Origin: JAJTZA01 sp041744075
Lineage (GTDB): Bacteria; Verrucomicrobiota; Verrucomicrobiia; Chthoniobacterales; Terrimicrobiaceae
Assembly: GCA_041744075.1 (NCBI GenBank)
Contig: JBGTLQ010000119.1
Location: 1 to 10,675 of the forward strand
DNA length: 10,675 nucleotides
Reading direction: 5' to 3'
In this document: positions 1 to 6,790 of the stretch, in pieces
Layout: the number at the start of each line of letters is the position of its first letter
Position numbering within the stretch: the first letter of the stretch is position 1
Notes under the pieces: generated by a model
Databases searched by the model: none
The model's input: the letters and a program-made list of their open reading frames with translations, nothing else
Told to the model about the DNA's origin: nothing
Program-made: the position numbers and the translations under genes

Positions 1-1230
1 TTTGCCAAGGAGCAGGCGCGGATGGCATTGGATGTGTTTGTGGCCGAGGTGGATCACTGGCGGTGGGGGCTTGATAAATTCGGGCATGAGGGTCCGGTGT
101 TTCGGGTGAAGACGTCCCATGTGCAGGAAGTGAAGGGTGACGGGTCGCGGGCGGCGGGTGAGGTGGCTTTGCATGATGTCGCGGGGACGTTGCCCCAACG
201 CATTGGCCAATCTTGTGATGCCGGCCCCGCAGGCGCGGGGCCAGCGGTCTCAGTGGGGGGACGTGCGGGGTTGTTGGAACAGGCGCGACGGACGTTGCGG
301 GTTAAGCATTATGCTTTGCGCACGGAGGAAGCCTACATGCAGTGGATGACGCGATTTCTGGCGTGGTGTGACGGGAATGTGCCGCAGGGGATTGATGGGG
401 CGGACGAAGTGGCGGTGCGTCGGTTTTTGGAACATTTGGCGGTCGAGCGGGGGGTGTCGGCCAGCACTCAGAACCAGGCGTTTTCGGCGTTGTTGTTTTT
501 TTATGGGGAGATTCTTGGGCGTGCCTTGGGGGAGGTGGATTCTGTGCGCGCGAAGCGTCCGAGTCGTCTGCCGGTGGTGTTGTCACAGGATGAGGTTCGC
601 AGGCTTTTGGCTGCGTTGGAAGGCACGGTGGCGCTGATCTGTCAGCTCCTTTATGGGTCGGGGATGCGGCTGATGGAAGGTCTGAGGCTAAGGGTGAAGG
701 ATGTGGATTTTGACCGTCATCAAATCCTTGTGAGGGATGGCAAGGGGGGGAAGGACCGGGTGGTGATGTTGCCCGACAAGCTGCGGGAGCCGCTGCGGAT
801 GCATTTGGAAAGGGTGAGGATTCTGCATGAGGGTGACCGCGCGGCCGATGTGCCAGGGGTGTGGCTGCCGGATGCGCTTTCCGTAAAATTCCCCAATGCG
901 GGCAAGGAATGGGCGTGGCAGTGGGTGTTTCCCTCCAAGAGTCTTGGCGTCGATCCGCGGGGTGGCACTATCCGCAGGCATCATGTGCATGATAACACCA
1001 TCAGCAAAGCCTTGGCCGTGGCTTCCAAGCGGTCAGGGCAAACCAAAAAGATCACGGCCCACACGCTCAGGCATTCTTACGCCACGCACATGCTCGAAGC
1101 AGGGGCGGACATCCGCACCGTGCAGGAGTTGCTGGGGCATAATGATGTCTCCACGACGATGATCTATACTCATGTTTTGGGTCGCCCCGGGAGTGCAGCG
1201 CTTTCGCCACTGGACAGGCTGGGAGGGTGA
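1..1230 (+). CDS. intI: Integron integrase (IntI-type tyrosine recombinase), 5' end probably off the window
   Basis: Site-specific tyrosine recombinase of the IntI class, which inserts and excises gene cassettes at attI/attC sites. Numbering from the ATG at 22: a SAM-like core-binding domain covers about 83-175 and the catalytic domain 185-402. The catalytic set is complete: R216 (YGSGMR), K241 (GKGGKDR), H347 and R350 (HTLRH), H373 (LLGHND) and nucleophile Y382 (MIYTHV). The IntI-specific insert that separates integron integrases from XerC/D is present at about 281-303 (LPDAL, then PNAGKEW-WQWVF), as is the RRHH motif at 318-321. About 80 residues precede the usual IntI start. The frame is open back to base 1 (FAKEQAR before M22), so the true start is probably upstream. 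In many integrons attI and the cassette array lie on the 5' side of intI, which here is outside the window. Identity as integron integrase is secure; activity is not shown. Confidence 0.93.
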   Translation, partial: FAKEQARMALDVFVAEVDHWRWGLDKFGHEGPVFRVKTSHVQEVKGDGSRAAGEVALHDVAGTLPQRIGQSCDAGPAGAGPAVSVGGRAGLLEQARRTLRVKHYALRTEEAYMQWMTRFLAWCDGNVPQGIDGADEVAVRRFLEHLAVERGVSASTQNQAFSALLFFYGEILGRALGEVDSVRAKRPSRLPVVLSQDEVRRLLAALEGTVALICQLLYGSGMRLMEGLRLRVKDVDFDRHQILVRDGKGGKDRVVMLPDKLREPLRMHLERVRILHEGDRAADVPGVWLPDALSVKFPNAGKEWAWQWVFPSKSLGVDPRGGTIRRHHVHDNTISKALAVASKRSGQTKKITAHTLRHSYATHMLEAGADIRTVQELLGHNDVSTTMIYTHVLGRPGSAALSPLDRLGG

Positions 1231-1402
1231 GGAAGGGTGGCGGGTCTCTACAAGCACCAAGCCTTCGCCCTCGGATTGAAGTGCCTCATGCCGCTTCACC
1301 GCTGCTTGATTGATATCAGGCTTTGTGGGCGTCTCAGCGGACAATGGAAGGGTCAAAGCCATAAAAAGCAAAAGGGGGACAACCGAGATGTTGCCGTCAT
1401 TA

Positions 1403-1421
1403 CACGGTCGGGAAGACCGTG
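1403..1421. repeat. Perfect 7-bp inverted repeat (hairpin)
   Basis: CACGGTC at 1403-1409 pairs perfectly with GACCGTG at 1415-1421 across the five-base loop GGGAA. No T-run follows on either strand, so it is not a typical intrinsic terminator. It sits about 170 bases after the intI stop. It could be a REP-like dispersed element, a transcript-end structure for intI, or chance. Confidence 0.55.
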
Positions 1422-1548
1422 CCCACTGAGCCTCTATGAACTGAGATGACGAGGACGGTTCCAAGACGATTAGATGCTATTAAAGCAAGGTTTGAGAAAT
1501 GCGAATATTGAAGTAAAAATCAAAGCTGATCCTCAACGGCTCTCTCTG

Positions 1549-1580
1549 AATCTGTGTATTCTGAGTAATCTGTGGTTAAA
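1549..1580. repeat. 9-base degenerate tandem repeat (AATCTGTGT type)
   Basis: Three consecutive 9-mers, AATCTGTGT, ATTCTGAGT and AATCTGTGG (1549-1575), end in TTAAA. From general knowledge, similar 'ACAGATTACACAGATTA' tracts recur in intergenic regions of many environmental bacterial genomes. Their function is unknown to me. Confidence 0.7.
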
Positions 1581-1598
1581 GCTTTGTTTTGCTCCGGA

Positions 1599-1630
1599 CC
1601 TTTGCTTCCTTTGCGTCCTTTTGTTTAAAA
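1599..1630. repeat. Second 9-base degenerate tandem repeat (CCTTTGCGT type)
   Basis: Three consecutive 9-mers, CCTTTGCTT, CCTTTGCGT and CCTTTTGTT (1599-1625), again end in a TAAAA run. Same period and same A-rich end as the array 18 bases to its left, but a different unit sequence. It lies just past the 3' end of the DUF1460 gene on the minus strand. Confidence 0.7.
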
Positions 1631-1688
1631 AGCTCCTCCATCCAAAGAAATTTGTCCCAAAATTCCTCTGCGAAGATCTCGGTCAAAC

Positions 1689-2555
1689 TCACATCTCGTT
1701 TGGTCTGGCGACCATGATGCCGGCGTGGAGGGAGTAGCGGTTGAGGTAGTCGCTGAGGCGGGAATCGACGAGGACTTTCTTTTCGTTTCGCGAGGCATGG
1801 AGGAAGCGGAGGGTTCCTTTGCTGTCGCGGTAAGCGAGGCCGACGTGGGAGGTGTAGGATCCGTGCCAGGTGGTGACGATGCTGATAATGTCGCCATTGC
1901 GGAGGTGTTTTTCGGCGGCAGGGACGGAACGTTTGGGCACATACCAAATGCCGCGAGCGGAAAGGTCTTTTTCGACTTTGGCGAGTTTGGGGACCAGCGA
2001 CGAATTGGCCCGGAGTTGACGGAAATGACGCGAACCTTTGCCTCCCATGTAGTTCATGGAGCGGGTGATTTTTTTGGCTCCTGGGAGGGAGGGGGTGATG
2101 TCTTTAACGAGACCCCGTCGCTGGTTGTCCTGAATCCAGTCCTCCAGGTGGTGGAGGCGGGAGGCGAAGGTGCCATCACACTTGCCGCCCCGGTAGCGAT
2201 CAATTTCAATCGCACGGAGGAATTCTTTTTGTGTGGGGTTATCTGAGGTTTTGAGGACGCGGGCGGTGGCAAGGGCTATTTCAAAGAAGGTCCAGCAATC
2301 CATGCCGGAAAAATTGGCGCAGGGGGTTTCGATGCGGTCGTGGAGTTCGAGGGTGAAGTTTTTGTAGGGTGTGCCGACAAGGGCCAAGCCGGCCTTGACA
2401 GTTCGGTCACCAATGGGGAGGGCTTTCCAGTTTTCGCGAACCCCCCGCTCGATGAGGGCTTTGTATTTTGAGGGGCTTACGAACACGACGCTGTCAGGCA
2501 ACGCCGCAAACAACGAGGATGGCATCAAAACCGCAGCGAGCAGAAATCTTTTCAT
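1689..2555 (-). CDS. Exported DUF1460 protein (N-acetylmuramoyl-L-alanine amidase-like, NlpC/P60-type fold)
   Basis: A 288-residue protein with a clear signal peptide (MKRFLLAAVLMPSSLFA, cleavage likely before ALPDS), so it should act in the periplasm or outer envelope. The body matches DUF1460: GTPYKN at 61-66, the probable catalytic cysteine C87 in GMDCWTFFE, the LRNGDII segment at 218-224, and the probable catalytic histidine H237 in TSHVGLAYR. Members of this family are papain-like cell-wall peptidase or amidase homologues; the precise substrate of this one is not known. Its start lies 30 bases after the stop of the squalene-hopene cyclase gene, so the two are probably co-transcribed. No strong Shine-Dalgarno is visible. 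The length appears normal and the frame intact. Confidence 0.85.
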   Translation of the reverse strand: MKRFLLAAVLMPSSLFAALPDSVVFVSPSKYKALIERGVRENWKALPIGDRTVKAGLALVGTPYKNFTLELHDRIETPCANFSGMDCWTFFEIALATARVLKTSDNPTQKEFLRAIEIDRYRGGKCDGTFASRLHHLEDWIQDNQRRGLVKDITPSLPGAKKITRSMNYMGGKGSRHFRQLRANSSLVPKLAKVEKDLSARGIWYVPKRSVPAAEKHLRNGDIISIVTTWHGSYTSHVGLAYRDSKGTLRFLHASRNEKKVLVDSRLSDYLNRYSLHAGIMVARPNEM

Positions 2556-2585
2556 GCCATCACTGTGGCACGTCTCCGGCGGACA

Positions 2586-4526
2586 TCAATCCGCAGGATG
2601 CAGCATTTTGTCGTATGTCGCGAGAGCAAGGAGTGGGAAGTGCTGACGATACATCTCGTATTTGAGGTAGAAGACACACGGGAAGCCAGTGCCCGTGGTG
2701 TAATCTTCGGCCCAACTTCCGTCAGGGAGCTGGGTGCGGATCAAATACGCGATGCCTTTGCGGATGGATTCCCTGCGGGGATCACCGCAGGCGCAAAGGC
2801 CCATAAGCGCCCAAGCGGTTTGGCTTGGGGTGCTGGGGCCGAGGCCTTTGAGGGTTGGAAAATTGTAGGATTCGGGGGTTTCTCCCCATCCTCCGTCGTC
2901 GTTCTGACAACTCTCAAGCCAATCGCGACCACGGCGGATCCATTCTTGGTCCATGTTTTGGCCAATGGCCCCAAGGCCGCGCAGGGCCTGCCATGTGCCG
3001 TAAATATAATTCACACCCCAGCGGCCATACCATGACCCGTCATCTTCCTGGGTCCGTCGTAACATGGCCACCGCACGGAGCACTTCGGGACGATTTCGGT
3101 CAAATCCAATCAGCCCGAGCAATTCGAGCACGCGCGCCGTGAGATCGCTGCAGGTGGGGTCAAGTATCGCATTATGATCAGCAAACGGCACGTGTTCAAG
3201 CCATGGGGCGGTCACATCTTTATCAAAGGCAGCCCAGCCACCATCCTGACATTGGAACGAGAGAAGCCATGCCAGGGCTCGTTCGAATTGTTCGCCACGC
3301 TCGCGCAAATGCCAAAGCGCCATCAGCACCATCATCGTATCATCGGTATCCGGATAAAATTTGTTATGATGCTCAAAGGCCCAGCCGCTGGGTTCGGGGT
3401 GGGAATTTTTGATCCCCCAATCGCCGCGAAAACGCACCTCTCGCTCTTCGAGCCATGTGGCAGCTTGGTCAAGCGCGGGATGATCCTTTGGCAGGCCGGA
3501 CTCCGCGAGAGCCAGGGTGGTGATCGCCGTATCCCAAACCGGGGACAGGCAGGGCTGGATGCGGAAATCAGCTTCGTCATCAACAAACAGGCCTTCCATG
3601 TCCTTTTTCGCCTTTTTGACGATGGGGTGGGAAGCCTCGTAACCAAGGGCTCGAAGGGCCATAATGCCATTGAGCATCGAGGGAAAAATCGCCCCAAGCC
3701 CTTCGCTTCCATCGCCCATGCGCTCGACCATCCAAGACTCGGCTGCTTTGACGGCCTTCTCACGAAGAGGGTGAACCGGGAGTCGGTCGTACATTTTTAA
3801 TCCCTGATCACAGCGCAGGAAAAAATTCCGCCATGCCCAGAAGCGGGGATCTTTGCGGAGCGAGAGGTCGGTGTTTTCGAGGCCGGCAGGGTACAACTCG
3901 TGGAGTTGTTTGTCCTGGGGCAGGGCGCGGGTGGGTTTGAAATGATTGAGGATCGTGAGGGGGGCGATGATAGCGCGCGTCCAGGACGACATTTCCGCCA
4001 AGTTGAAAAAGAACCAGTTTGGAAGGAGGAAGATTTCGGGGGGGATGGCTGGAAGGAACTTCCATGGAAACTGGCCCAGCAGGGCGAGGTAGAGTTTGCC
4101 GTAGGTGTTCATTTGGGGAATGCCACCAAGGCGGAGGATGTTGGCGCGGGCCTCGCGCATCCAAGGCGCTTCGGGCGAATCGCCGGCGAGCTTAAGGGAA
4201 AAATACGCCTTCACCGAGGCATTGATCTCGCTGGGACCATCGATAAAAATGTTCCACCCACCATCTGGCAATTGGCGGCGGCGAATGTGGTCGCTGCATT
4301 TTTTTTGGATGATGGGGTCCACTTCACCCAGCCAATGCATCGCCAACGAATAATCGGAGCAGAGTGTGCTGTCCACGAGCAGTTCCGCTTCCCAATGCCC
4401 ATCGGGTCGTTGCTGACGCAGGAGATTGTCTTGGGCGGAAACGACCGCTTCTTCCAAGCTGCGGATCGGGGATTCTTCAGCTTGGAAATCCGGAAATGGC
4501 AACACACTGCGAGATGTCTGGATCAT
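2586..4526 (-). CDS. shc: Squalene-hopene cyclase
   Basis: Cyclises squalene to hopene/diplopterol, the committed step to hopanoid membrane lipids; a monotopic inner-membrane enzyme. From the ATG at 4526 it is 646 residues, normal for bacterial SHC. The catalytic acid motif D-T-D-D is at 393-396 (FYPDTDDTMMV). QW-type repeats occur throughout: RPDGHW near the N-terminus, LPDGGW, CQDGGW, EDDGSWYGRWGVNYIYGTW, NDDGGWGE and LPDGSW near the C-terminus. The C-terminal GTGFPCVFYLKY segment is typical. The frame also allows a TTG start at 4547. I prefer ATG 4526 because family alignments usually begin 15-25 residues before the first QW region, but neither start has a clear ribosome-binding site. The first codons lie inside a 73-base sequence repeated at 10371-10443. 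DUF1460 follows directly; no hpn genes are visible in the window. Confidence 0.95.
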   Translation of the reverse strand: MIQTSRSVLPFPDFQAEESPIRSLEEAVVSAQDNLLRQQRPDGHWEAELLVDSTLCSDYSLAMHWLGEVDPIIQKKCSDHIRRRQLPDGGWNIFIDGPSEINASVKAYFSLKLAGDSPEAPWMREARANILRLGGIPQMNTYGKLYLALLGQFPWKFLPAIPPEIFLLPNWFFFNLAEMSSWTRAIIAPLTILNHFKPTRALPQDKQLHELYPAGLENTDLSLRKDPRFWAWRNFFLRCDQGLKMYDRLPVHPLREKAVKAAESWMVERMGDGSEGLGAIFPSMLNGIMALRALGYEASHPIVKKAKKDMEGLFVDDEADFRIQPCLSPVWDTAITTLALAESGLPKDHPALDQAATWLEEREVRFRGDWGIKNSHPEPSGWAFEHHNKFYPDTDDTMMVLMALWHLRERGEQFERALAWLLSFQCQDGGWAAFDKDVTAPWLEHVPFADHNAILDPTCSDLTARVLELLGLIGFDRNRPEVLRAVAMLRRTQEDDGSWYGRWGVNYIYGTWQALRGLGAIGQNMDQEWIRRGRDWLESCQNDDGGWGETPESYNFPTLKGLGPSTPSQTAWALMGLCACGDPRRESIRKGIAYLIRTQLPDGSWAEDYTTGTGFPCVFYLKYEMYRQHFPLLALATYDKMLHPAD

Positions 4527-4570
4527 GGCGCAAGTCTTGACCAACAAGCCGCCAATCGGAAACCTTTTTT
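4498..4570 (-). repeat. shc leader/start repeat, copy 1
   Basis: This 73-base segment covers the shc leader and its first codons. It aligns without gaps to 10371-10443 with 8 mismatches, and the part at 4533-4570 is a perfect 38-base match to 10406-10443. Similarity stops abruptly at both ends. On the minus strand the copy reads poly-A, GGTTTCCGATTGG, then the start region. It could be a duplicated leader or a dispersed element that lodged at the shc start and supplied its initiation region. Confidence 0.9.
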
Positions 4571-4754
4571 TTGCGTCTCAGGTCATGGCGATGGGGTCCG
4601 AAACGAGCGGAATTGGGAGGCATGGGTTATCAGGGGGCATGGGCCTCCCGCCCAAAGCAACCCAAGGGCAAGACTTTCCGGGAGCGGAGCGAGTCAACTG
4701 GCAATCATCGACTTGTGACCCCATGAGTGTGACCCCCATCCAATGGCCGCATCG
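4571..4754. other. Spacer upstream of shc
   Basis: Probable location of the shc promoter on the minus strand. A TTGACT hexamer occurs on the minus strand at 4697-4692, but I see no convincing -10 at a proper distance, so no promoter is called. No gene is visible. Confidence 0.4.
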
Positions 4755-4811
4755 CGTGTGCGCCAGCTCTCTCCGTCACCCCGGGTAGGGCGCGTCAGTC
4801 CCTTGACCGCC
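4755..4811. repeat. GC-rich dispersed repeat (GGTAGGGCGCG type), copy 1
   Basis: The order GCGCCAGCTCTCTCCGTCAC, then GGTAGGGCGCGTCAGTCCCT, then TGACCGCC recurs in part at 4871-4913 and 10601-10675, and inverted at 10549-10575. The family is non-coding and close to palindromic in places. I recall similar elements from Verrucomicrobiota genomes, but that is memory, not a search. Confidence 0.75.
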
Positions 4812-4837
4812 GACTTCTCCTCCTCACACCACGGACG

Positions 4838-4872
4838 GCGAAGGATCGCCTACCTTCCTAAGATCCTTTCGC
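4838..4872. repeat. Imperfect inverted repeat between two dispersed repeats
   Basis: GCGAAGGATC (4838-4847) pairs with GATCCTTTCGC (4862-4872), leaving one bulged T and a 14-base loop. It sits between repeat copies 1 and 2, downstream of the RHS relic on the minus strand. It could act as a transcript-end hairpin, but there is no U-tract. Confidence 0.55.
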
Positions 4873-4913
4873 GCCTGCGCCAACCCTCTCCGTCACACCG
4901 GTAGGGCGCGTCA
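4871..4913. repeat. GC-rich dispersed repeat, copy 2, truncated at the RHS relic
   Basis: GCGCCAACCCTCTCCGTCAC followed by CGGTAGGGCGCGTCA matches copy 1 (4761-4796) up to GCGTCA, then switches directly into RHS-derived sequence at about 4914. The element has been joined to, or inserted in, an RHS fragment. Confidence 0.75.
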
Positions 4914-4995
4914 AGGATGATCTTGGTCACCCAGTTGGCATCGTTATATTCGTAAACCGTTTCCAGCCCATTGGGCAGCACTTTTTTTGTCAGCC
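4914..4995 (-). pseudogene. RHS core relic
   Basis: On the minus strand this encodes LTKKVLPNGLETVYEY followed by NDANWVTKI, the same segment found at residues 34-58 of the RHS module ending at 6791. Homology begins at 4995 and stops at about 4914, where dispersed repeat copy 2 takes over. The surrounding open frame (4850-5050) is a fusion of repeat and relic and is not a credible gene. The DNA is still close to the intact modules, so the relic is recent. Confidence 0.85.
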
Positions 4996-5071
4996 AACCG
5001 TTCGTAGCAAGAAGCTTCCTCGTGTGCCTACCGCTTTTCGCATTGCTCATGCTTTGGTTGGAATCGTCTCA
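4991..5071. repeat. 81-base repeat, copy A
   Basis: Aligns without gaps to 6112-6192 with 11 mismatches. It lies directly after the 3' end of the secreted-protein gene ending at 5091 and runs into the RHS relic. On the minus strand it contains the near-invariant block AAAAGCGGTAGGC and ends CTTGCTAC-AACGGT. The shared frame reads AKSGR-TR-LLATNG in both copies, but there is no sign that it is a gene of its own. Confidence 0.85.
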
Positions 5072-5090
5072 TGAATGAAACAGTGAGTTT

Positions 5091-5585
5091 TTAATTCGCG
5101 CCAAGCACCGCTTCCTTCTCAGGAAATTCGAAGTCCTCAATCTTTTTTCCGCTAGGATAAATGTCTGCTACGGGTTTGCCGGGATCTCCGAACACAACGA
5201 TTGTCGTGCGAAGGGCTTTTAGATCCTCCGTGAGCGCGAGAAACACTTCCGACGCACGCGCTGACTCGAGGGTTTCTGGCACACCGACCTCCTCGACCCC
5301 TCGCTTTGTTTTCGCCCAAACCATGTTTGGACCTTTTTGGGCGCGGATGAGGGATCCTTTATCATCATAAAAATAGGCGCTGAAAATCATGCCCGCAGTT
5401 GGTGTTTCTTTTGTTGCCCTCAGACGCACCTTGAGCCGCTCCGGCAAATCCTTGTGCCAGGTCCGACCTACCAAAATCAATTCGGAGGACTTCTCTTTGC
5501 CAATCACTCGAACAGAAACATCCTGTGCAATTCCAGAGCCGGAAATTATTGCAAAAACAATGACGATCAGCGCTAAATTCCTCAT
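5091..5585 (-). CDS. Small secreted protein of unknown function; possible orphan immunity or cargo gene
   Basis: A 164-residue protein. I chose the ATG at 5585 because it opens a good signal peptide (MRNLALIVIVFAIISGSGIAQ, cleavage before DVSV); the frame extends upstream to 5924 without a credible N-terminus. After export it would be a soluble periplasmic domain rich in beta-strand-like segments (SAYFYDDKGSLI, NMVWAKTKRG, TTIVVFGD) ending in FEFPEKEAVLGAN. I do not recognise a named family, though the EEVGVPETL and VVFGD pattern resembles hypothetical proteins I associate with Verrucomicrobiota. It is followed on the minus strand by the 81-base repeat copy A and the RHS relic, and preceded by a small membrane-protein gene 89 bases away. 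An immunity role is inferred only from its place in the RHS array. Confidence 0.75.
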   Translation of the reverse strand: MRNLALIVIVFAIISGSGIAQDVSVRVIGKEKSSELILVGRTWHKDLPERLKVRLRATKETPTAGMIFSAYFYDDKGSLIRAQKGPNMVWAKTKRGVEEVGVPETLESARASEVFLALTEDLKALRTTIVVFGDPGKPVADIYPSGKKIEDFEFPEKEAVLGAN

Positions 5586-5674
5586 TTCGCGTAGATAGTG
5601 CCAAGGCCGGAAATGAGAGTCCAACATTTTCTCAGAAAAAGGATTAATCGTTGCACCGTGGTTGACTCGTGAGT

Positions 5675-6058
5675 TCATGAAGCCGTTGGTTTGCTCAATT
5701 TCGCGCTGTAGAGAAGAAGGAATGGTATTGACACTGTCCAAAGAGGCTGGTCGCCAATCGCTATGATGAATGAACAAAAAACTGACATAATCAGAATGAA
5801 ACTTGTCGGCCAGGATGAGTAGTGATGACGCCCATTTTTCTCCCTGCGAAAGAAAAGAATAATTATGAATGCTGAAAAAATAAAGAAGGCTATCCCCGGT
5901 GCTAAGAACCAAATAGAGACCCAAGAATCAGCATTGGGAGTATCCGTGGAAGTTCCAAAGCGATTTTTAAACCAATAAAACAGAACCCACGCCTGGAGCC
6001 CGATCAGAACCAGCAGCACCATCACTCGTGTTCGAATGGATAGCATGTCAAATCCCAT
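5675..6058 (-). CDS. Small multi-pass membrane protein of unknown function
   Basis: A 127-residue protein from the ATG at 6058; a GTG at 6100 would add 14 charged residues and is less likely. Three to four hydrophobic segments are visible: MVLLVLIGLQAWVLFYWF, SIWFLAPGIAFFIFSAFIIILFF, FILIMSVFCSFIIAI and a weaker WTVSIPFLLLYSA, separated by short polar or basic loops (RREKNGRHH). No family recognised. It begins about 54 bases after the 81-base repeat copy B on the minus strand and precedes the secreted-protein gene, so both small genes lie between repeat copies B and A. Small membrane proteins are a common form of immunity protein in toxin arrays, but no matching toxin tip is present here. The composition is more AT-rich than intI and shc, which would fit accessory DNA. 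Confidence 0.7.
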   Translation of the reverse strand: MGFDMLSIRTRVMVLLVLIGLQAWVLFYWFKNRFGTSTDTPNADSWVSIWFLAPGIAFFIFSAFIIILFFRREKNGRHHYSSWPTSFILIMSVFCSFIIAIGDQPLWTVSIPFLLLYSAKLSKPTAS

Positions 6059-6111
6059 CGTATTTCTTGCGTCTTTTTTTCGAGAGTGATAATCGAACAC
6101 CGTTCCGCCTT

Positions 6112-6192
6112 CAGCCGACCGTTAGTAGCAAGAAGCATTCTCGTGCGCCTACCGCTTTTGGCAGTGCTCTTGCTTTGGATGGAATTGTCACA
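6112..6192. repeat. 81-base repeat, copy B
   Basis: Ungapped match to 4991-5071 with 11 mismatches. On the minus strand it can fold: AGCAAGAGCA pairs with TGCTTCTTGCT with one extra base, and the inner CTGCC pairs with GGTAG with one G-U pair. The outer stem is poorer in copy A. It lies 15 bases after the end of the candidate immunity gene 6208-6777. Confidence 0.85.
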
Positions 6193-6207
6193 AGGCTAAG
6201 CCATACT

Positions 6208-6777
6208 CTATTCGATGAACTTAGAAGGTTGCACTTCTCCGCGAAATACTTCCCCAAGTTGGCCTGTCTCAAAGTCCCAATATCTCCACTCTCGATGAAC
6301 AGATCTTTGACCGCCGGACCATTCACCAAATTTTGCCAACAGCACGATGAGCGTATCGCGTTCTGCTAGAGGAACGGATATGGAGTCAATCCATTCATCA
6401 CGTGCCTTCATAAACTCCTGAGCATGAACTGGAGCGACGACCTCCAAACCATCGCTTCGTTTCGCGATCTTAACCAAAAAGGCGTAGTCGAAACCATCAC
6501 CCCGCCATCGTACTATGCGAAGAATCAGTTCCGAACGCGATTTTAATTCGACGGCACCATCAACTCTAAATGGAAAAGAAAGCGTCCATTCAAATCCCGC
6601 ATGGTCGGAAATCTGAGTTTTAGTGCCTGCTTGATATATCGCAAGGCCCATTTCAGACTTCCATTCCAGCACATCTTTAGCGTGAAAGAAATTAAGCACG
6701 TTAGAGGATGCAATCCCCTTATCGAATCCGATGAGGAGGAGTATTTGAGCCCAGAAAAATATATGTCTACTTATCAT
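6208..6777 (-). CDS. Exported protein; candidate immunity protein for the cysteine-rich RHS tip
   Basis: A 189-residue protein from the ATG at 6777. This start is preferred because it opens a signal peptide (MISRHIFFWAQILLLIGF, cleavage near GIAS-SNV) and lies 13 bases after the stop of the RHS module. The upstream ATG at 6837 would overlap the RHS coding end by 47 bases and add an unsuitable N-terminus. The mature part is a mixed, soluble domain with a W/F-rich core (GFEWTLSFPFRVDG, LILRIVRWRGDGFDYAFLVKI) and a C-terminal stretch of REWRYWDFETG. No family recognised. Same strand and tight spacing imply co-transcription with the RHS tip; a periplasmic immunity role is inferred from this layout alone. 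Confidence 0.75.
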   Translation of the reverse strand: MISRHIFFWAQILLLIGFDKGIASSNVLNFFHAKDVLEWKSEMGLAIYQAGTKTQISDHAGFEWTLSFPFRVDGAVELKSRSELILRIVRWRGDGFDYAFLVKIAKRSDGLEVVAPVHAQEFMKARDEWIDSISVPLAERDTLIVLLAKFGEWSGGQRSVHREWRYWDFETGQLGEVFRGEVQPSKFIE

Positions 6778-6790
6778 TTTGATCGTCTCA

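Larger units (their letters stand above)
1231..1688. other. Gene-poor spacer between intI and the DUF1460 gene
   Basis: No open frame here has a good start and a protein-like composition. On the minus strand at roughly 1230-1375 there is a short stretch with a hydrophobic segment followed by AET (LLLFMALTLPLSAET). It could be the decayed 5' end of an exported protein that runs antisense into intI, but it has no good start codon in frame and ends in the intI antisense. The rest holds a hairpin (1403-1421) and two 9-base repeat arrays (1549-1580 and 1599-1630). No attC-like palindrome with GTTRRRY/RYYYAAC ends was seen. Confidence 0.6.

Noticed and set aside
1237..1449. 70-residue plus-strand frame just after intI
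   Set aside because: GTG start with no ribosome-binding site, a composition unlike a protein, and it covers the hairpin at 1403-1421.
1549..1630. CRISPR array
   Set aside because: The units are only 9 bases with no spacers; no regularly spaced repeats of CRISPR size were seen anywhere in the window.
3174..4718. Plus-strand open frames opposite the squalene-hopene cyclase gene
   Set aside because: They lie antisense to a strongly supported gene, and their sequences mirror it with no independent motifs.
4850..5050. 66-residue open frame on the minus strand as a small gene
   Set aside because: It is a chimera of the 81-base repeat, an RHS core fragment and a dispersed GC-rich repeat; better described as a relic.
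5586..5924. N-terminal extension of the 164-residue secreted protein
   Set aside because: It overlaps the membrane-protein gene in another frame and places a perfect signal peptide at residue 114.
6112..6192. 81-base repeat as an integron attC site
   Set aside because: It can form a stem with an extra base, which recalls attC, but the ends do not fit GTTRRRY/RYYYAAC and the stem is not preserved in copy A.
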